The translations under genes and the position numbers were made by a program. A stretch of 64,000 nucleotides of DNA from Dryocosmus kuriphilus (lineage: Eukaryota > Arthropoda > Insecta > Hymenoptera > Cynipidae). Below the pieces are notes generated by a model. It saw only the letters and a list, made by a program, of their open reading frames with translations, made no database searches and was not told the DNA's origin. Shown one piece after another: positions 28,691-39,079 of this stretch; the stretch's first letter is position 1; every line of letters begins with the position of its first letter. Location of the stretch: assembly GCA_038277395.1 (NCBI GenBank), contig CM076190.1, positions 246,493,256-246,557,255 of the forward strand, given 5' to 3'.

Positions 28691-31600
28691 CTAATTTTTA
28701 ACAAGCAAGTCCAAAAGGTCATAATCATTGTCTGTGAGTATATCGTCATTGTCGTCAGTAGCGTCAACGTCCATTGCATTCTCTAGTCGGTAGTGTCCCC
28801 ACGCAAGTGTGTCTGCGGTGTTGGCGAGTAAGCATCGCTTATCATCATGAGGACTCAGTGCAATTTTTGATTGTTTAATCGTCTCGACATTGTGTAATCT
28901 TGATCTGATGACATACTGGGTTCTGCTTTGGACTGACAAATTTCTCAAGCATTCCGTGTAGTCGTCGAATGTGATTGTTTTGCGTACAATGCCTGCTTTT
29001 ACGCCTTTGGCTTTTTTGACAAAGTCTTCGCCATTTACACGGATGCTGTACATTTTCCTCCGCAAGCCAACAAACTTAGTGATGATTTTACCACAACACT
29101 CATCCTTCATGAGGCCTAGAACTTTTTTGTTGACTTGCGGCATTCCGAAAACATTGTCTCGAGGGTAGTCGGAGGTGTCAAATTTGTCAATGTCGTCTTT
29201 CATGTCGGCGTAAATGTCATTACATTTTACTTCGTAAATAAGACTGTCCGTGTCAATGTATAGTAGTTTGCATTTGCCACCGTATTTTTCAAGCATGTAG
29301 TCGTAGTGAAAGTCGTACATTAGGATTTTGGAGATATCCAGCACAGCAAGCCCTACATAGATCGGCTTGTTAAACAAAACTTCAGTTCTTCTCTGTTCAA
29401 TCGCAACGAGATTTTCACTGAAGATTGCTCGACTGTGAAAGTTTGGTCGGGCTATGAGGGCTTCTGCTCCATACCTACCCTCCCACTTTGTCACGAGTTT
29501 CACATCAACGTATTTTCGTACGTTCTCCATTGTCTTTCCGTAAACTGCATTATTCATGAGTTTAAAGAGATTTTTTTCAAACTCGTTTTTAGCGTTAGTC
29601 CTCAATGCAGTATTAAAATAAATGTAACTTTTCAACCATGTAGATTGATTGAATTTCAAGACTCTATGAATTTTGAAAAGTTTCAATTCATGAGCTAATG
29701 CATTTTTCAGAGCACGATAATGGAGAACGTACTTTCGTTTCGGTAGGAAGGTAGTTAGGAGCTTCTCCTGGTTGGACCCCGGTGGACTCGAGTGTTGTGG
29801 GCAAAACGGCAAGTCATTGTGCTTGTCATGAAGTTCCGCGGGATAGTCCAAACCTACTTCCAGAATGTAGCCAAAGGGTGAATCGTCTGGAATGTCGAAA
29901 TCAAAATTTTGCAAATTCGTAACCCACTCGAATCCACCGTAAGGGAGGGGCTGTTCCATTGCCCAAACGCACAGGTTATTTGCATCTAAATATTCAATGA
30001 AGATGATCTCCCCATCTTTGTTGAACGCTGGCATGTATTTGTTATTGGCAATGGCATAGCGGTTGGGGCATTGACTTACTCCACCCCTTTTGCCTTGCTC
30101 AATCATCAACAGCATATCAACATCGGTGAGGAGTTCTAATCTTACCTTTGAATATTTGAGCATGGCATCCCATGTCAAGCCAGGAGTGGTATAGTAGTGT
30201 GCTGGATCCAAGTCGTAAGCCTCGAGACACTGTTCTCGGAAACTTTCGAAAATGTCAGCCAAAAGTAGAACGTCAGTTTTCATGTACAGACTGATGTACT
30301 GGCCGAGTGTCTTGATGTTAAATGCACACCATACCTGTTGTGCATGTGCATAATCTTCGTCTGATATTGCCGAATCATTCAGTGCGCTGTAAAATTTTTC
30401 TTTTGGTGGAAGCTCGGTTTCATTGAGTCTGTCCCTCGAGTCCAGGTATTCATAGGGCAGAACACCCTTCCTCGTGAGAAGCTCAACTTTCTCCCTCTCA
30501 ACACCGGCAAACACTGCACTGACAATTTTATACTGAGTGACGTATGACGCTAACTTCTCTAGGGAAGAGGCCATGAATCTAAATGAATCGATGAATCTAA
30601 ATTTTATCTGAGTTTCCTGAACGTACTTTGTGAAGGAAATGTACTTTTCCTTATTGAGCGCAAGAACTTTAAATCTTCCCTCAAATTGTGTGACAATGTC
30701 ACGAATGATAAAGTGAGCGTCATACCCACTCAAATTATGAAACACAACAGGTATGGTGGGTGAGTCCTGATATACCAAGTTGCAATGCTCATGCGCAGGA
30801 CCACGGTACTTACCTGTCAAGTGACAATGATCATGCACCTTTTTCTTTGGAGGATGTAGTGCCTTCTGGCAAATGTGACAAGTTTTGGCATCTATAAAGG
30901 CTTCCTGCTGCTCAAAAGTTATTTTTTCCATTGGTACTAGAGATGCCAAAATCTTGTCACATTTCTGCGCAATTTTGTGCAAACGCTCAGCAAACCACTT
31001 TGCCGGCTCCACATCGTCCGGACATGACTCGTAAAAGGACAGTGTTTCATCATAACTGCACTTAAACATGTAGCCAATATTAAAGACCTCATGTCTTTCA
31101 AAGAGCTCAGTATTCGAGGTCCTTTCTGCTCCTTCATCATCATTTACGGGTATCAAAAGAGACTCACAGTCCGTGTATATGATGAAAGGAGCTCGCTCTC
31201 GGTTCTTAAAGTTCTTAAACTCAACAATGTTCCTCCCGGGTTCTGGAAGCACCACTCTGCAGTCATTTAGTTTTGCACAATCTTCAGTGTGTGCTTCCAG
31301 TTTTTCTATACTTGCAAAGTAGTGTAAGCACCGGTCACAGATATATTTTCTTATTTTTTTTGCAGACAGTTGTCTAGAGACCAATCTCGATAGGTCCTTA
31401 ATCCAAACGTAGTGAAAATTGAAGGTTCTTGGTTCTCCCTTCTTCTTCTTTTTCTTCTTCTTCACCATCCACACAAACATAATCTTCCTCGACACGAAGA
31501 ATATTTACGTGCGTGTCTCTTTCTTGTGAGGTGATGTGAAGAGGCACCACTGTGAATTTATTTTCACTCTTCTTAGTAAGGCTGTAGACATTCACAGAGA

Positions 31601-31847
31601 TTTGGTTCTTCTCCTCGAATTTTTTCACATCCTTGAGCGCAACTGGAAAACTGATGTCGGAAAAATCCAATTCATTCTTGTATTATTGATAGCTGGATAC
31701 ACGTTTAGCAATATCATTCTTGTTAGGTGGGTGTAAGGCTGAGAGTATGGCCCACTTGAAGCACTCGTTGTCTTTATTTTGTACGTTTACACAAGCTTCT
31801 TTCCTCTTGATTGATGGTGGAAGTTCAATATAGGAACCTGCCTTCAT
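28691..31847 (-). pseudogene. POLB: Protein-primed-type DNA polymerase B (element B), two lesions
   Basis: The main open part, 28691-31495, gives over 900 residues. In order: zinc-finger-like CDRCLHYF...H; exonuclease I FIIYTDCESL; a Cys/His cluster CHICQKALHPP ... VHDHCHLTGKYRG resembling endonuclease VII zinc sites; exonuclease II FHNLSGYDAHF; exonuclease III MKTDVLLLADIFE; polymerase A EYLDANNLCVWAM; polymerase B KLMNNAVYGKTMEN; polymerase C YIDTDSLIYEV. Upstream, an N-terminal domain (KRKEACVNVQNKDNECFKW; LDFSDISFPVALKDV) is in another frame because of a slip in the TTC run near 31440-31460, and is cut by an in-frame TAA at 31683-31685. The likely start is ATG 31847. It replicates the element. 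Confidence 0.85.
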
Positions 31848-31885
31848 TGGATTTAACTTGTTGATGTTGACCGAAAGCTTAATGA

Positions 31886-31972
31886 TTCTGGCGCGAAAAA
31901 TCGTTGCATCATATTGCACAAAATTGCATCATTTTGCGTAACTTGTCGAAACGTGTCGATTCTAGAATATTC
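31886..31972 (-). promoter_or_regulatory. Polymerase promoter block with heat-shock element and ATF4-like sites
   Basis: TTC 31960-31962, GAA 31965-31967, TTC 31970-31972 form a perfect heat-shock element. Two CATCA-type sites follow toward the gene: GTTGCATCA 31903-31911 and ATTGCATCA 31923-31931. GCGCGAAAAATCG then GCATC matches, in inverse orientation, the block at 20122-20149. No TATA box was found between the block and the start. Confidence 0.6.
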
Positions 31973-31984
31973 TGACGTGAATAA

Positions 31985-32241
31985 TGAAGAATGCAAAAAG
32001 CAAAACAAAAATCTTGGAATTATGAAGAATTCTTTGGCCTAAAATTTAGATCAGCCCGAGAAAGTTTCCCCTTCTCCTAATCCCTTTTTCCATATCGCTT
32101 ACCGTTTTAGAGATATGTGCAAATTTTGAAGAATGCAAAAAAATCAGAAAAAAATCTTGGAATTTTGAAATTTTTTTAAGGCTATCATTTATATCAGTGT
32201 GAAAAACTTCCCACTTGTCCTAATCCCGTTTGTCATATCTC
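31985..32241. repeat. Extra subterminal tandem units, right end only
   Basis: About two further copies of the inner inverted-repeat unit (CTTACCGTTTTAGAGATATG, CTTACGGTTTTCGAGATACG) beyond the 613-base match, so right end and left end differ in copy number. Confidence 0.6.
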
Positions 32242-32855
32242 TTACGGTTTTCGAGATACGAACAATTTTGGAAATTACAAAAATTTTTGAATTTTGAAAA
32301 AAATTTTAGCGCATCAGATAGATTGGCTTGAGAAAGCGTTCTATTGGAATGAAAATTTTGTCCGTTTTTGCGTAGCTCTTACCGTTTTCGAGATACCTCC
32401 AACTTTTGAAAATCCAAAAAAATCAAAAATGTTGGAATTTTGAAAATTTTTTAAGGCTATCATTTATATCAGTCTGAGGAAGTACCCTTTTTTCTCAACT
32501 CCAAATTTTTGTCCGTTTTTGCGTAGCTCTTACCGTTTTCGAGATATCCGCAAAAATTTGAAAATTCACGTCTCCTTTCGATATTTGGAAACTTGCATAC
32601 AGTAGCGCCATCTGTCGTCATCAAAAATAAGTTTGCCATGGTGTACTTCTGGCAAGAACTATAGCATTTTTCATTCAAGCCTCAGAAACCTACCTTACCC
32701 GACTAATGGTAACAAACTGTCATGTTTCTAATGGATCCAGAAACCCTACCTTACCGACCGAGGGTAATACCGACTGTCGATGCTAACACGGACAGAACCC
32801 AACCCCTGTAAGTAGGCAACCCGTCGTGCTGCCGCCGTAGCCCCCTTGCTATACT
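32242..32855 (-). repeat. Right terminal inverted repeat of element B
   Basis: Inverse of 18442-19054, ending ...CTTGCTATACT at 32855. One indel and scattered substitutions. Confidence 0.85.
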
Positions 32856-32953
32856 ACAACCTACCATTCACATATTTGAGTTTTGGCAATTTCTCAATCA
32901 CTTCTTTGCAAATACTCTGTTTATAAAATGTTATAATCTCTAAAAACAGACTT

Positions 32954-33553
32954 TCAAACCGCATAAGATAGGAAAATATTAGTTTTTTTCATTGACATAT
33001 TCTTTAAACTTACATAATTTTTTTGTAGATAAGATTTTACACTTTCAACACAAGTTGATTTAACATTACACCAAACACCTTCAGCAATAGTTTCAATTAT
33101 AATGTCCTTGGTGCGATGAAACGGCATAATACTTTGTTCCGGAAGATACCAGTCGATACAGAAACTGACTTCCTGGAGAAGAGCAAACGTTGTTTCTTGT
33201 AGTACAAATGGATAATATTTTCGGGTTGCAGCTTCTTCATTTTTTTTCAAAAACACTATATAGTCTCCATAAAATATAGTCATGTATATACGGAAATTTC
33301 CACAATCGATACACTGTTGCCTCTCTTGACCATCAAAGTACAAAGAAATGATGTTGAAATGACTTTTGAACAATTTCCACTCTTCAGGGTTGAAGGTTAT
33401 ACTTGCACAAGGATGACTGGATTGTAGTTTCACTGATGAGACTAACCTTCCATCCTTTTTAAATTCAGCACCAACAACAATTTGCTTTGTGAAGGATGAA
33501 TTCAGATTGTATGTAATGGAATGTAACATTTGATTTCGGGGTGTATAACTCAT
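32954..33553 (-). CDS. Unknown protein next to element B (about 200 residues)
   Basis: Starts at ATG 33551-33553 (MSYTPRNQML) and is open to 32954. Contains ITFNPEEWKLFKSHFN, with an aromatic-rich strand segment (FRIYMTIFYGDYIVFLKK) and a helical C-terminus. The segment resembles the S/T-x-x-x-EW-x-x-L pattern of some DNA-binding beta-sheet proteins, but no family is certain. Together with 33856-34110 and 34291-34566 it forms a run of minus-strand genes outside the right inverted repeat. They are probably accessory genes of element A or of a third element. Confidence 0.55.
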   Translation of the reverse strand: MSYTPRNQMLHSITYNLNSSFTKQIVVGAEFKKDGRLVSSVKLQSSHPCASITFNPEEWKLFKSHFNIISLYFDGQERQQCIDCGNFRIYMTIFYGDYIVFLKKNEEAATRKYYPFVLQETTFALLQEVSFCIDWYLPEQSIMPFHRTKDIIIETIAEGVWCNVKSTCVESVKSYLQKNYVSLKNMSMKKTNIFLSYAV

Positions 33554-33855
33554 GATGATGATGTTGATCACTCTGAAGGCTTTCAATGACTGAGCATAAG
33601 TGCCACAAAACTTCAGACTTTATGTATTTTTCTTCATAAATTCAATAGAATTATAACGTCCACCCAAATACTGCATGCATAGGTCACCATCTTCACTAGC
33701 TTTTTTTAGTTCTAGAAACAGATTTTCATCTTCTTTGAGTAGATAGATCCGCTATTCTGTCTGGCAAAAAAAATGAGAAATTATTTTCCACAGTTATGAA
33801 GAATCTCGTCCCCTATTTTGTTGATGCTCTCTTTAGATTTGTGATTGTGTACTTT

Positions 33856-34110
33856 TTATTTATTTCCAAGTCGCTCAGTTTTTTCGTAAGTGGGAATTCT
33901 TTCTTGAAGGCAATTTTGTTGAGTTTCGCAAAATCCATCTTCACTATTTTTTAATTCGTCGTCACCGAGAGTCACAGTATTCAAGTTCCTTGTTAAATTT
34001 TGTATGTCTGATCGCACTTGTATCACTTTTTCCAGTTCTTGAATGTTTTTTAATAATATGTTTAAACGATTTTGTAGCTCTTGCTGCTGCTCTTCTGCAG
34101 AATTTTGCAT
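33856..34110 (-). CDS. Small coiled-coil protein, unknown
   Basis: 84 residues, start ATG 34108-34110, just 13 bases after the predicted transcription start. The first 50 residues form a Gln/Leu-rich heptad helix (EEQQQELQNRLNILLKNIQ). The tail is charged. No family recognised. Confidence 0.5.
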   Translation of the reverse strand: MQNSAEEQQQELQNRLNILLKNIQELEKVIQVRSDIQNLTRNLNTVTLGDDELKNSEDGFCETQQNCLQERIPTYEKTERLGNK

Positions 34111-34122
34111 CTGACGGTAGAC

Positions 34123-34248
34123 TGATGAAAGAAGAGAACTGGGCTCCTTTTATAGACCCTTACCCCTTCTACCAGGTTTTTAGAAATTCATACTCCTCTC
34201 TACTAGGATACACAATATGATGCAATAAAGTTTTAGAAGCTTCTAGAC
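34123..34248 (-). promoter_or_regulatory. Promoter with TATA, ATF4-like site and heat-shock element
   Basis: TATAAAAG (reverse of 34148-34154), TCAGTC initiator (A at 34123), 31 bases apart. Upstream TGATGCAAT at 34218-34226 and, 10 bases beyond, GAA 34236-34238, TTC 34241-34243, GAC 34246-34248 (two perfect and one imperfect pentamer). Same order of parts as at 20004-20184. Confidence 0.7.
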
Positions 34249-34290
34249 TGCAGACAAAAGAAAATACGTTTGCTATACGTTTACTTCATT

Positions 34291-34566
34291 CTAGTCCACT
34301 TCATCCCGTCCTTCCTCCTCCTCCTCCTCATCTATTTTAATGCCTGTATGACAAATTGTGTTCTTTACAGAATCCCACAAGATTCTTACTCCATCTTTTA
34401 TGATAATTCCAAACATCCCAGATACAGATAAATAAATGTCAGCGGGACTTTTCAGTATTTTTCGTACATCTCCAAAAAATTCCGTCATTGAAATGCCTCT
34501 TTTTACATTTTCACAATATTTCACGTATGATTCTACTGCAACCAAATGAGTTTCAAACAGAGGCAT
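34291..34566 (-). CDS. Small protein of unknown function, 91 residues
   Basis: ATG 34564-34566, MPLFETHLVAVESYVKYC, one hydrophobic stretch (LSVSGMFGIIIKDGVRIL), and an acidic tail (DEEEEEEGRDE). Could be membrane-associated through the hydrophobic stretch. Has its own promoter (34682-34781). Confidence 0.45.
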   Translation of the reverse strand: MPLFETHLVAVESYVKYCENVKRGISMTEFFGDVRKILKSPADIYLSVSGMFGIIIKDGVRILWDSVKNTICHTGIKIDEEEEEEGRDEVD

Positions 34567-34681
34567 CTTTTAAGTGTGAAATCTAATAATATTGAAGAAA
34601 CTCAAATTTAATACTTGTATTTTCTCAGATATTTAATCTGACTTTTTCGCGTTGTGAACAATTTGGATGTTTAATGCTGAC

Positions 34682-34781
34682 TGACAAAATTTAATATGAA
34701 ATGTACTTATATATTTTACAACTAATATAGGTACTTTCTTTGTCTATTAATATATCCCCTTTTTTCCTAAAATTTCTAGAA
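34682..34781 (-). promoter_or_regulatory. Promoter with TATA and heat-shock element
   Basis: TATATAAG (reverse of 34706-34713) with TCAGTC (A at 34682), spacing 31. TTC 34774-34776 and GAA 34779-34781 upstream form a two-unit heat-shock element. The long leader (about 115 bases) precedes ATG 34566. Confidence 0.6.
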
Positions 34782-34864
34782 GCATCTACAAGTTTAAACA
34801 CGTCTGTGATTTAACGTCTTAAAACGCAATTCATCAGTGACCTTGAAGTTGTTTTTGAAAAATT

Positions 34865-35270
34865 CTTTTCTTGCAAATACGCAGCATTATTTCTAGAAGC
34901 TAATGGAGAGAGAGAAAGATATATTCACCTCCTTCTTCTAAAGTTCTAGAAGGTTCTAAAGGTTCAGACGCGTCTGCGATTAAACGTTTTGATACGTAGT
35001 TTAATGCGATCATCGAGAGAATTTCTAGAAGCTGATAGGGGTTGAGGGGGAAGGGGAGGTTGTTTTTCATGAATTTCTTGTCTCGCAATTGCGTAGTAGA
35101 TGATATCATCGAGAACATTCTAGAAACTTATGGGGGTTAGAGGCGGAGGGAGAAGGAGAAGTTGTTTTCGACAATTTCGTGCTTAGTGACGTCCATCGAA
35201 CATTCTAGAAGCTTAGCACGGACATTAAACACTTCAGCTCTCGAACGGCTTCGAAGTTCTAGAAAGCCGT
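34865..35270. promoter_or_regulatory. Tandem heat-shock-element modules
   Basis: Perfect three-unit elements at 34944-34956 (TTC,GAA,TTC), 35113-35125 (GAA,TTC,GAA) and 35198-35210 (GAA,TTC,GAA); TTCTAGAA cores also at about 34892, 35026 and 35255. Several are set in similar 90-base modules (ATCATCGAG upstream, GGGGTTGAGGGGGAAGGGG downstream). No convincing gene overlaps them, so they may be a promoter or terminal region of another element. Confidence 0.65.
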
Positions 35271-35340
35271 TAAGGTAGGAATTTGCGTCCAGAACGACCC
35301 TTGTATATCTACTCGAATACACAAACACTTTTTAAAATAC

Positions 35341-37780
35341 TTTTTTCTATTTATTTTTATTGATTTATTCTGTTATTTCTATCCTATTCTACATTCTGTT
35401 GTAGTTTATTATTTTTTCTTTTTCTGTCTATTTTATTTTACCTTTGAGTATATTTTTTCTATTGATCTTTGTCTATTTTTAATTCCATTTCTTCTACTTG
35501 TTTTTCTATATTTATTTTCATAATAATAACAATAAAACTAAATAGAAAATATTGAATAGAAAAAGACTGTAATCAAAAATAGAGTTAAGAAAAAATAAAC
35601 AAATAAGTATATGAATAGAACATAACATAAATAAATAGGCTGAAATAGTAAAAAGAAATTTAAAAATGGTAAAAAGATAAAAAAAGTAAAGTAAATAAAA
35701 TATAAATAAAATAGAATATAAAGAAACATAAATATACTAAAGTTGTTTTCTTTATATTTATTTTTCATTATTATTTATTATTATTATTAAACTATTATTA
35801 TTATTATTGTGAATTATTACATATAAATAACTTATATTTTATTGTTATTCTTTTTATAATTTTATTCTATTTGATTTTCCATCTTTATTCGAATTTTTTA
35901 TTATATTCTTTTCCTCCAGTAGTGCATGTCGGGCTGCCACTCTTCAGGCGCAGGCTTCAAAATTGTTTTTAACTTCAGCTGCTGAAAAATGAAATTTTTG
36001 CATTTACATTCTTAATTTTCTAACGTAAATAGACAGAATTGACGATAAGTAAGTTTACTGTTTTGTTCATATCATTTTTAGTTTCAAGTGCGAGTCAGAA
36101 TTATATAAAATAGCGTTTTGAGAATGCTACAGTAAAACCTTAAAGCTGTTTAATAATTATTTATATCATTTAATAATAATTAGTAATAATTAAATAATAA
36201 ATAAAGGTAATAATGGTAAATAAATATTTATCAGATATATCGACTTTTCTATTTTTATCTTAATTTCGGTTATACACACTCCCTTTTTAAAACTCTACAG
36301 AAAATTTTAAAAAATGTTTATAGACCTACTTGACTAGAGTTTCTATCCTTAAATAATTCTACACACTATCGAAAAAAAATATTGTTTTCAGCGAATATTA
36401 GTTCGTTTGATTAAATTCTTAATTATGGTGTAGGATCTATTTCTTATTATTCAAAATTTTTTGAAAGACCTGAAATTTTTTTTGATCCTTCATATTTTTT
36501 TAAACATTGTAAATTTATTAAAATCTTTGGAAATTTTGGGAATTGTTTTTAAATTTTTCAAAATATTTGAAAGCTTTGGAGATAATTGAAATTTTTAGAA
36601 ATTTAGTAAATATTTGAAAATTTGTTATACCTTTTAGTATAGAAATTTAAGAAATATTTGGAAATAATTGAAAATTTATCAATTATTTGATGTCTTGGAA
36701 ATTTCTGGAAAACATTTTAATTTTTGAAAAAATCTGTAATTTTCTTAAATGTTTCAAAATTTTTGATATTTTATAATTTTCTGAAATTTGTGCTTTTGAA
36801 TTTTTTGAATATTTTGAACCTTTTGGAAATAATTAAAAAATCTTTAATTTTTGGAAACAATTGAAATTCTTGAAACTTATTAAATGTTAGGAAATTTTTT
36901 ATATCCTAAAATTTTTGGAGTGTTAATATTTTTTGAAATTACGGAAATTTTTGGAAATGCTTACTAATTTTGGATATTTTTGAATTTTTTGAAATTTTTG
37001 GAAACTCCTGAATATTTTAAAATTTTTTTATATTTTGAAATTTTTGGAATTTAGGAAATGTTTAGAAAAAATTGAAAATTTAGAAATTATTAGGGGTCTT
37101 GGAAATTTGTGGAAAAGTTTAAAATTTTTTGAAATGTAAATCTTCAGCTTCTCCAAAATTTATCTTCAGAAATCCGTAGATAATTTTCAAAAAATCAGAT
37201 TTTCAAAACCTATTTTTCAATAACTAGCAATATTATGCGCAACGACGTATCATCCACATGTAATTATTTCCGTACTTGGAAAGATGATAAATTTAGTTTC
37301 TAAATTTTAGAGAAGAACATGTAAACAGAGTAGAAGAAATAGAAATAGAATAGAATATAATTAAATAGAAATACATTAAAATTTATTTTCGAAAATAATT
37401 TTGTTTCTACTTTTAATTCTATTCCATCTGTTTGTTTTTCTATAGATATTTTTATAATAATGACGATAAAACTAAATAGAAGAAAATGAATAGAAATAGA
37501 CTGGAATTGTAAACAGAGATAAGAAAGAGAAGATAAATATAAATATGGATACAGATAAAATATAATATAAATAAATAGACTAAAATACAGGAAATAGGTT
37601 TTAAAAAGATTAAAAAAAAATTTTTTAAGAAAAGGGTAACACTGTAGCGTAACCCGAAGGTAACCTTAAAGTAAACTCGCTATATAATTAATAAATGCAA
37701 AAAAATAAACAGTTAAAAATTTTTTAATTCTAATTCTATGTTAAAATTGACGTTAGAAAATTACGATCTAAATGCAAAAA
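35341..37780. other. AT-rich repetitive DNA
   Basis: No gene. 36470-37150 is a run of degenerate GGAAATTTTTGAAATTTT-like words. 35530-35830 is low-complexity ATA/TTA sequence. The frame at 35538-35768 encodes only Phe/Leu/Ile-rich low-complexity protein. A repeat related to 37780-38060 starts at about 35920. Confidence 0.5.
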
Positions 37781-38660
37781 TTTGATTTTGCCGCAGCAGA
37801 AGTTTAAAAATATTTTTATCTTGCGCCTGGCGTGCGTTAGCCTGGAGTTCAGTCCTGTACGGCCCGCGGCCATATTCCAGGCGCAGGTTTAAAAATGTTT
37901 TTTTAATTTGTACGACTAAAAAATCGAATTTTGGCATTTACATCGCAATTTTCTAAAGTCGTTTTTAGCCTAGAATTATAACTATAATAATTGAAAAATT
38001 TCTTTTGTTGTTATTATATCTATTGTATTTCGAGGTTACTTTATGGTTGCTTTAGGCTTATTTTACATGGAAGAAATGAGTCAATGAAACTTTCCTTGAG
38101 TGTGCCCAATTTTTGGATAGGAAAGAACTTCTTTATTATATCATTCACTTTCTTTAAAATTTGAAGTGCTTTTCAGTAAAGAATTGTAAAACAGTCCTCG
38201 AAAATTCCTTGATTTTCAACCGCTCTGACAGTCAAAGAAAATTTAAATTACTATTTTAGAATTCTTCACTAAAAATTATTTCAAATTTTAGAAAAAGTTG
38301 ATCAAAAATACTTTTAAGATTTCTCCTATCCAAAAATCGAGTACAGTCAAGGAAAGTTTCAATGACTCATTTATTCCTTAAATGCACAAATATTATTTTG
38401 CAGCGGCAGAAATTAAAGAAGCATTTTCAAGGTTACGCCTGGAATGCGGCAGGCGGACATACAACTTAATATGTCGGCCTGCCGCGTGCTTGGGGCGAGC
38501 CGTAAAATGTTTTCCAGGACTGAGAAGTCAAATTTTTACATTTACATCGTCATCATCCAACGTCAATTTTCGTTTAAAATTACAACTAAAACAATTCAAA
38601 TATTTGTTTTGTTGTTTTTATTAATTACATTGCGAGGTTACTTTAAGGTTACTTTACTTT
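37780..38660. repeat. Interspersed repeat, two full copies
   Basis: Copies at about 37780-38060 and 38375-38660 share TTTGCCGCAGCAGAA/TTTGCAGCGGCAGAA, a GC-rich hairpin centre (CTTGCGCCTGG ... CCAGGCGCAGG at 37822-37884), TTTACATCG and a tail GAGGTTACTTTAAGG. A partial third copy begins near 35920. Likely a non-autonomous transposable element family. Confidence 0.6.
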
Positions 38661-38664
38661 AAGC

Positions 38665-39060
38665 TCCACGCTGGCAGGAATCGTTGTAGCAACGTTGTCA
38701 CAACCGTCACTTTCTAAGTTTCCGACAAACGAGCACAACCAAAATAATCGTTGTGGCAACGTTGGTGCAACAGGTAACATGTCCGCTTATGATGAACGCC
38801 AATCCTTGCCCTAATGTGGTTTCAATTGGTTGCCAGTAGGTTGTCCCAACGTTGGCGCACAACATATATATGTTATATATATAAGATGATGGTGGTTGTC
38901 GATCAGGGATGATATATGTAAATAAAGATGTTGGTTTTTTTCGATTTCACTGATCATTTTTCTCTTTTTTACTATTAAAAAGCGGGCTTTCGCTCCTCAA
39001 AGAGGGGCCTCATCAGGTTTATGATAATGGTTGACAATTTTTACAGCTGTGGATATTTTA
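38665..39060. repeat. Dispersed repeat, inverted copy at 54925-55640
   Basis: Contains GTTGTCCCAACGTTGG-type motifs with several CAACGTTG words, then CTCCTCAAAGAGGGGCCTCATCAGG. The same pieces occur inverted in the other flank but spaced differently. Confidence 0.55.
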
Positions 39061-39079
39061 GATTTTTACATTCTCATCA

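Larger units (their letters stand above)
18442..32855. mobile_element. Element B: Polinton/adintovirus-like element, nearly complete
   Basis: 14.4 kb bounded by inverted repeats of about 613 bases that begin AGTATAGCAAGG, fitting the AGT ends of Polintons. It encodes the Polinton core set: integrase, packaging ATPase, adenain-like protease, major and minor capsid proteins and polymerase B, plus a PLA2 protein. Most genes have exactly one lesion, implying recent insertion or residual sequencing error. The 6 bases outside each end (TACAGT left, ACAACC right) do not match, so no 6-base target duplication is visible. The left flank is the integrase end of element A, which suggests nesting. Confidence 0.85.

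Noticed and set aside
35538..35768. 76-codon Phe/Leu/Tyr-rich frame
   Set aside because: Low-complexity AT DNA with no start context or relative.
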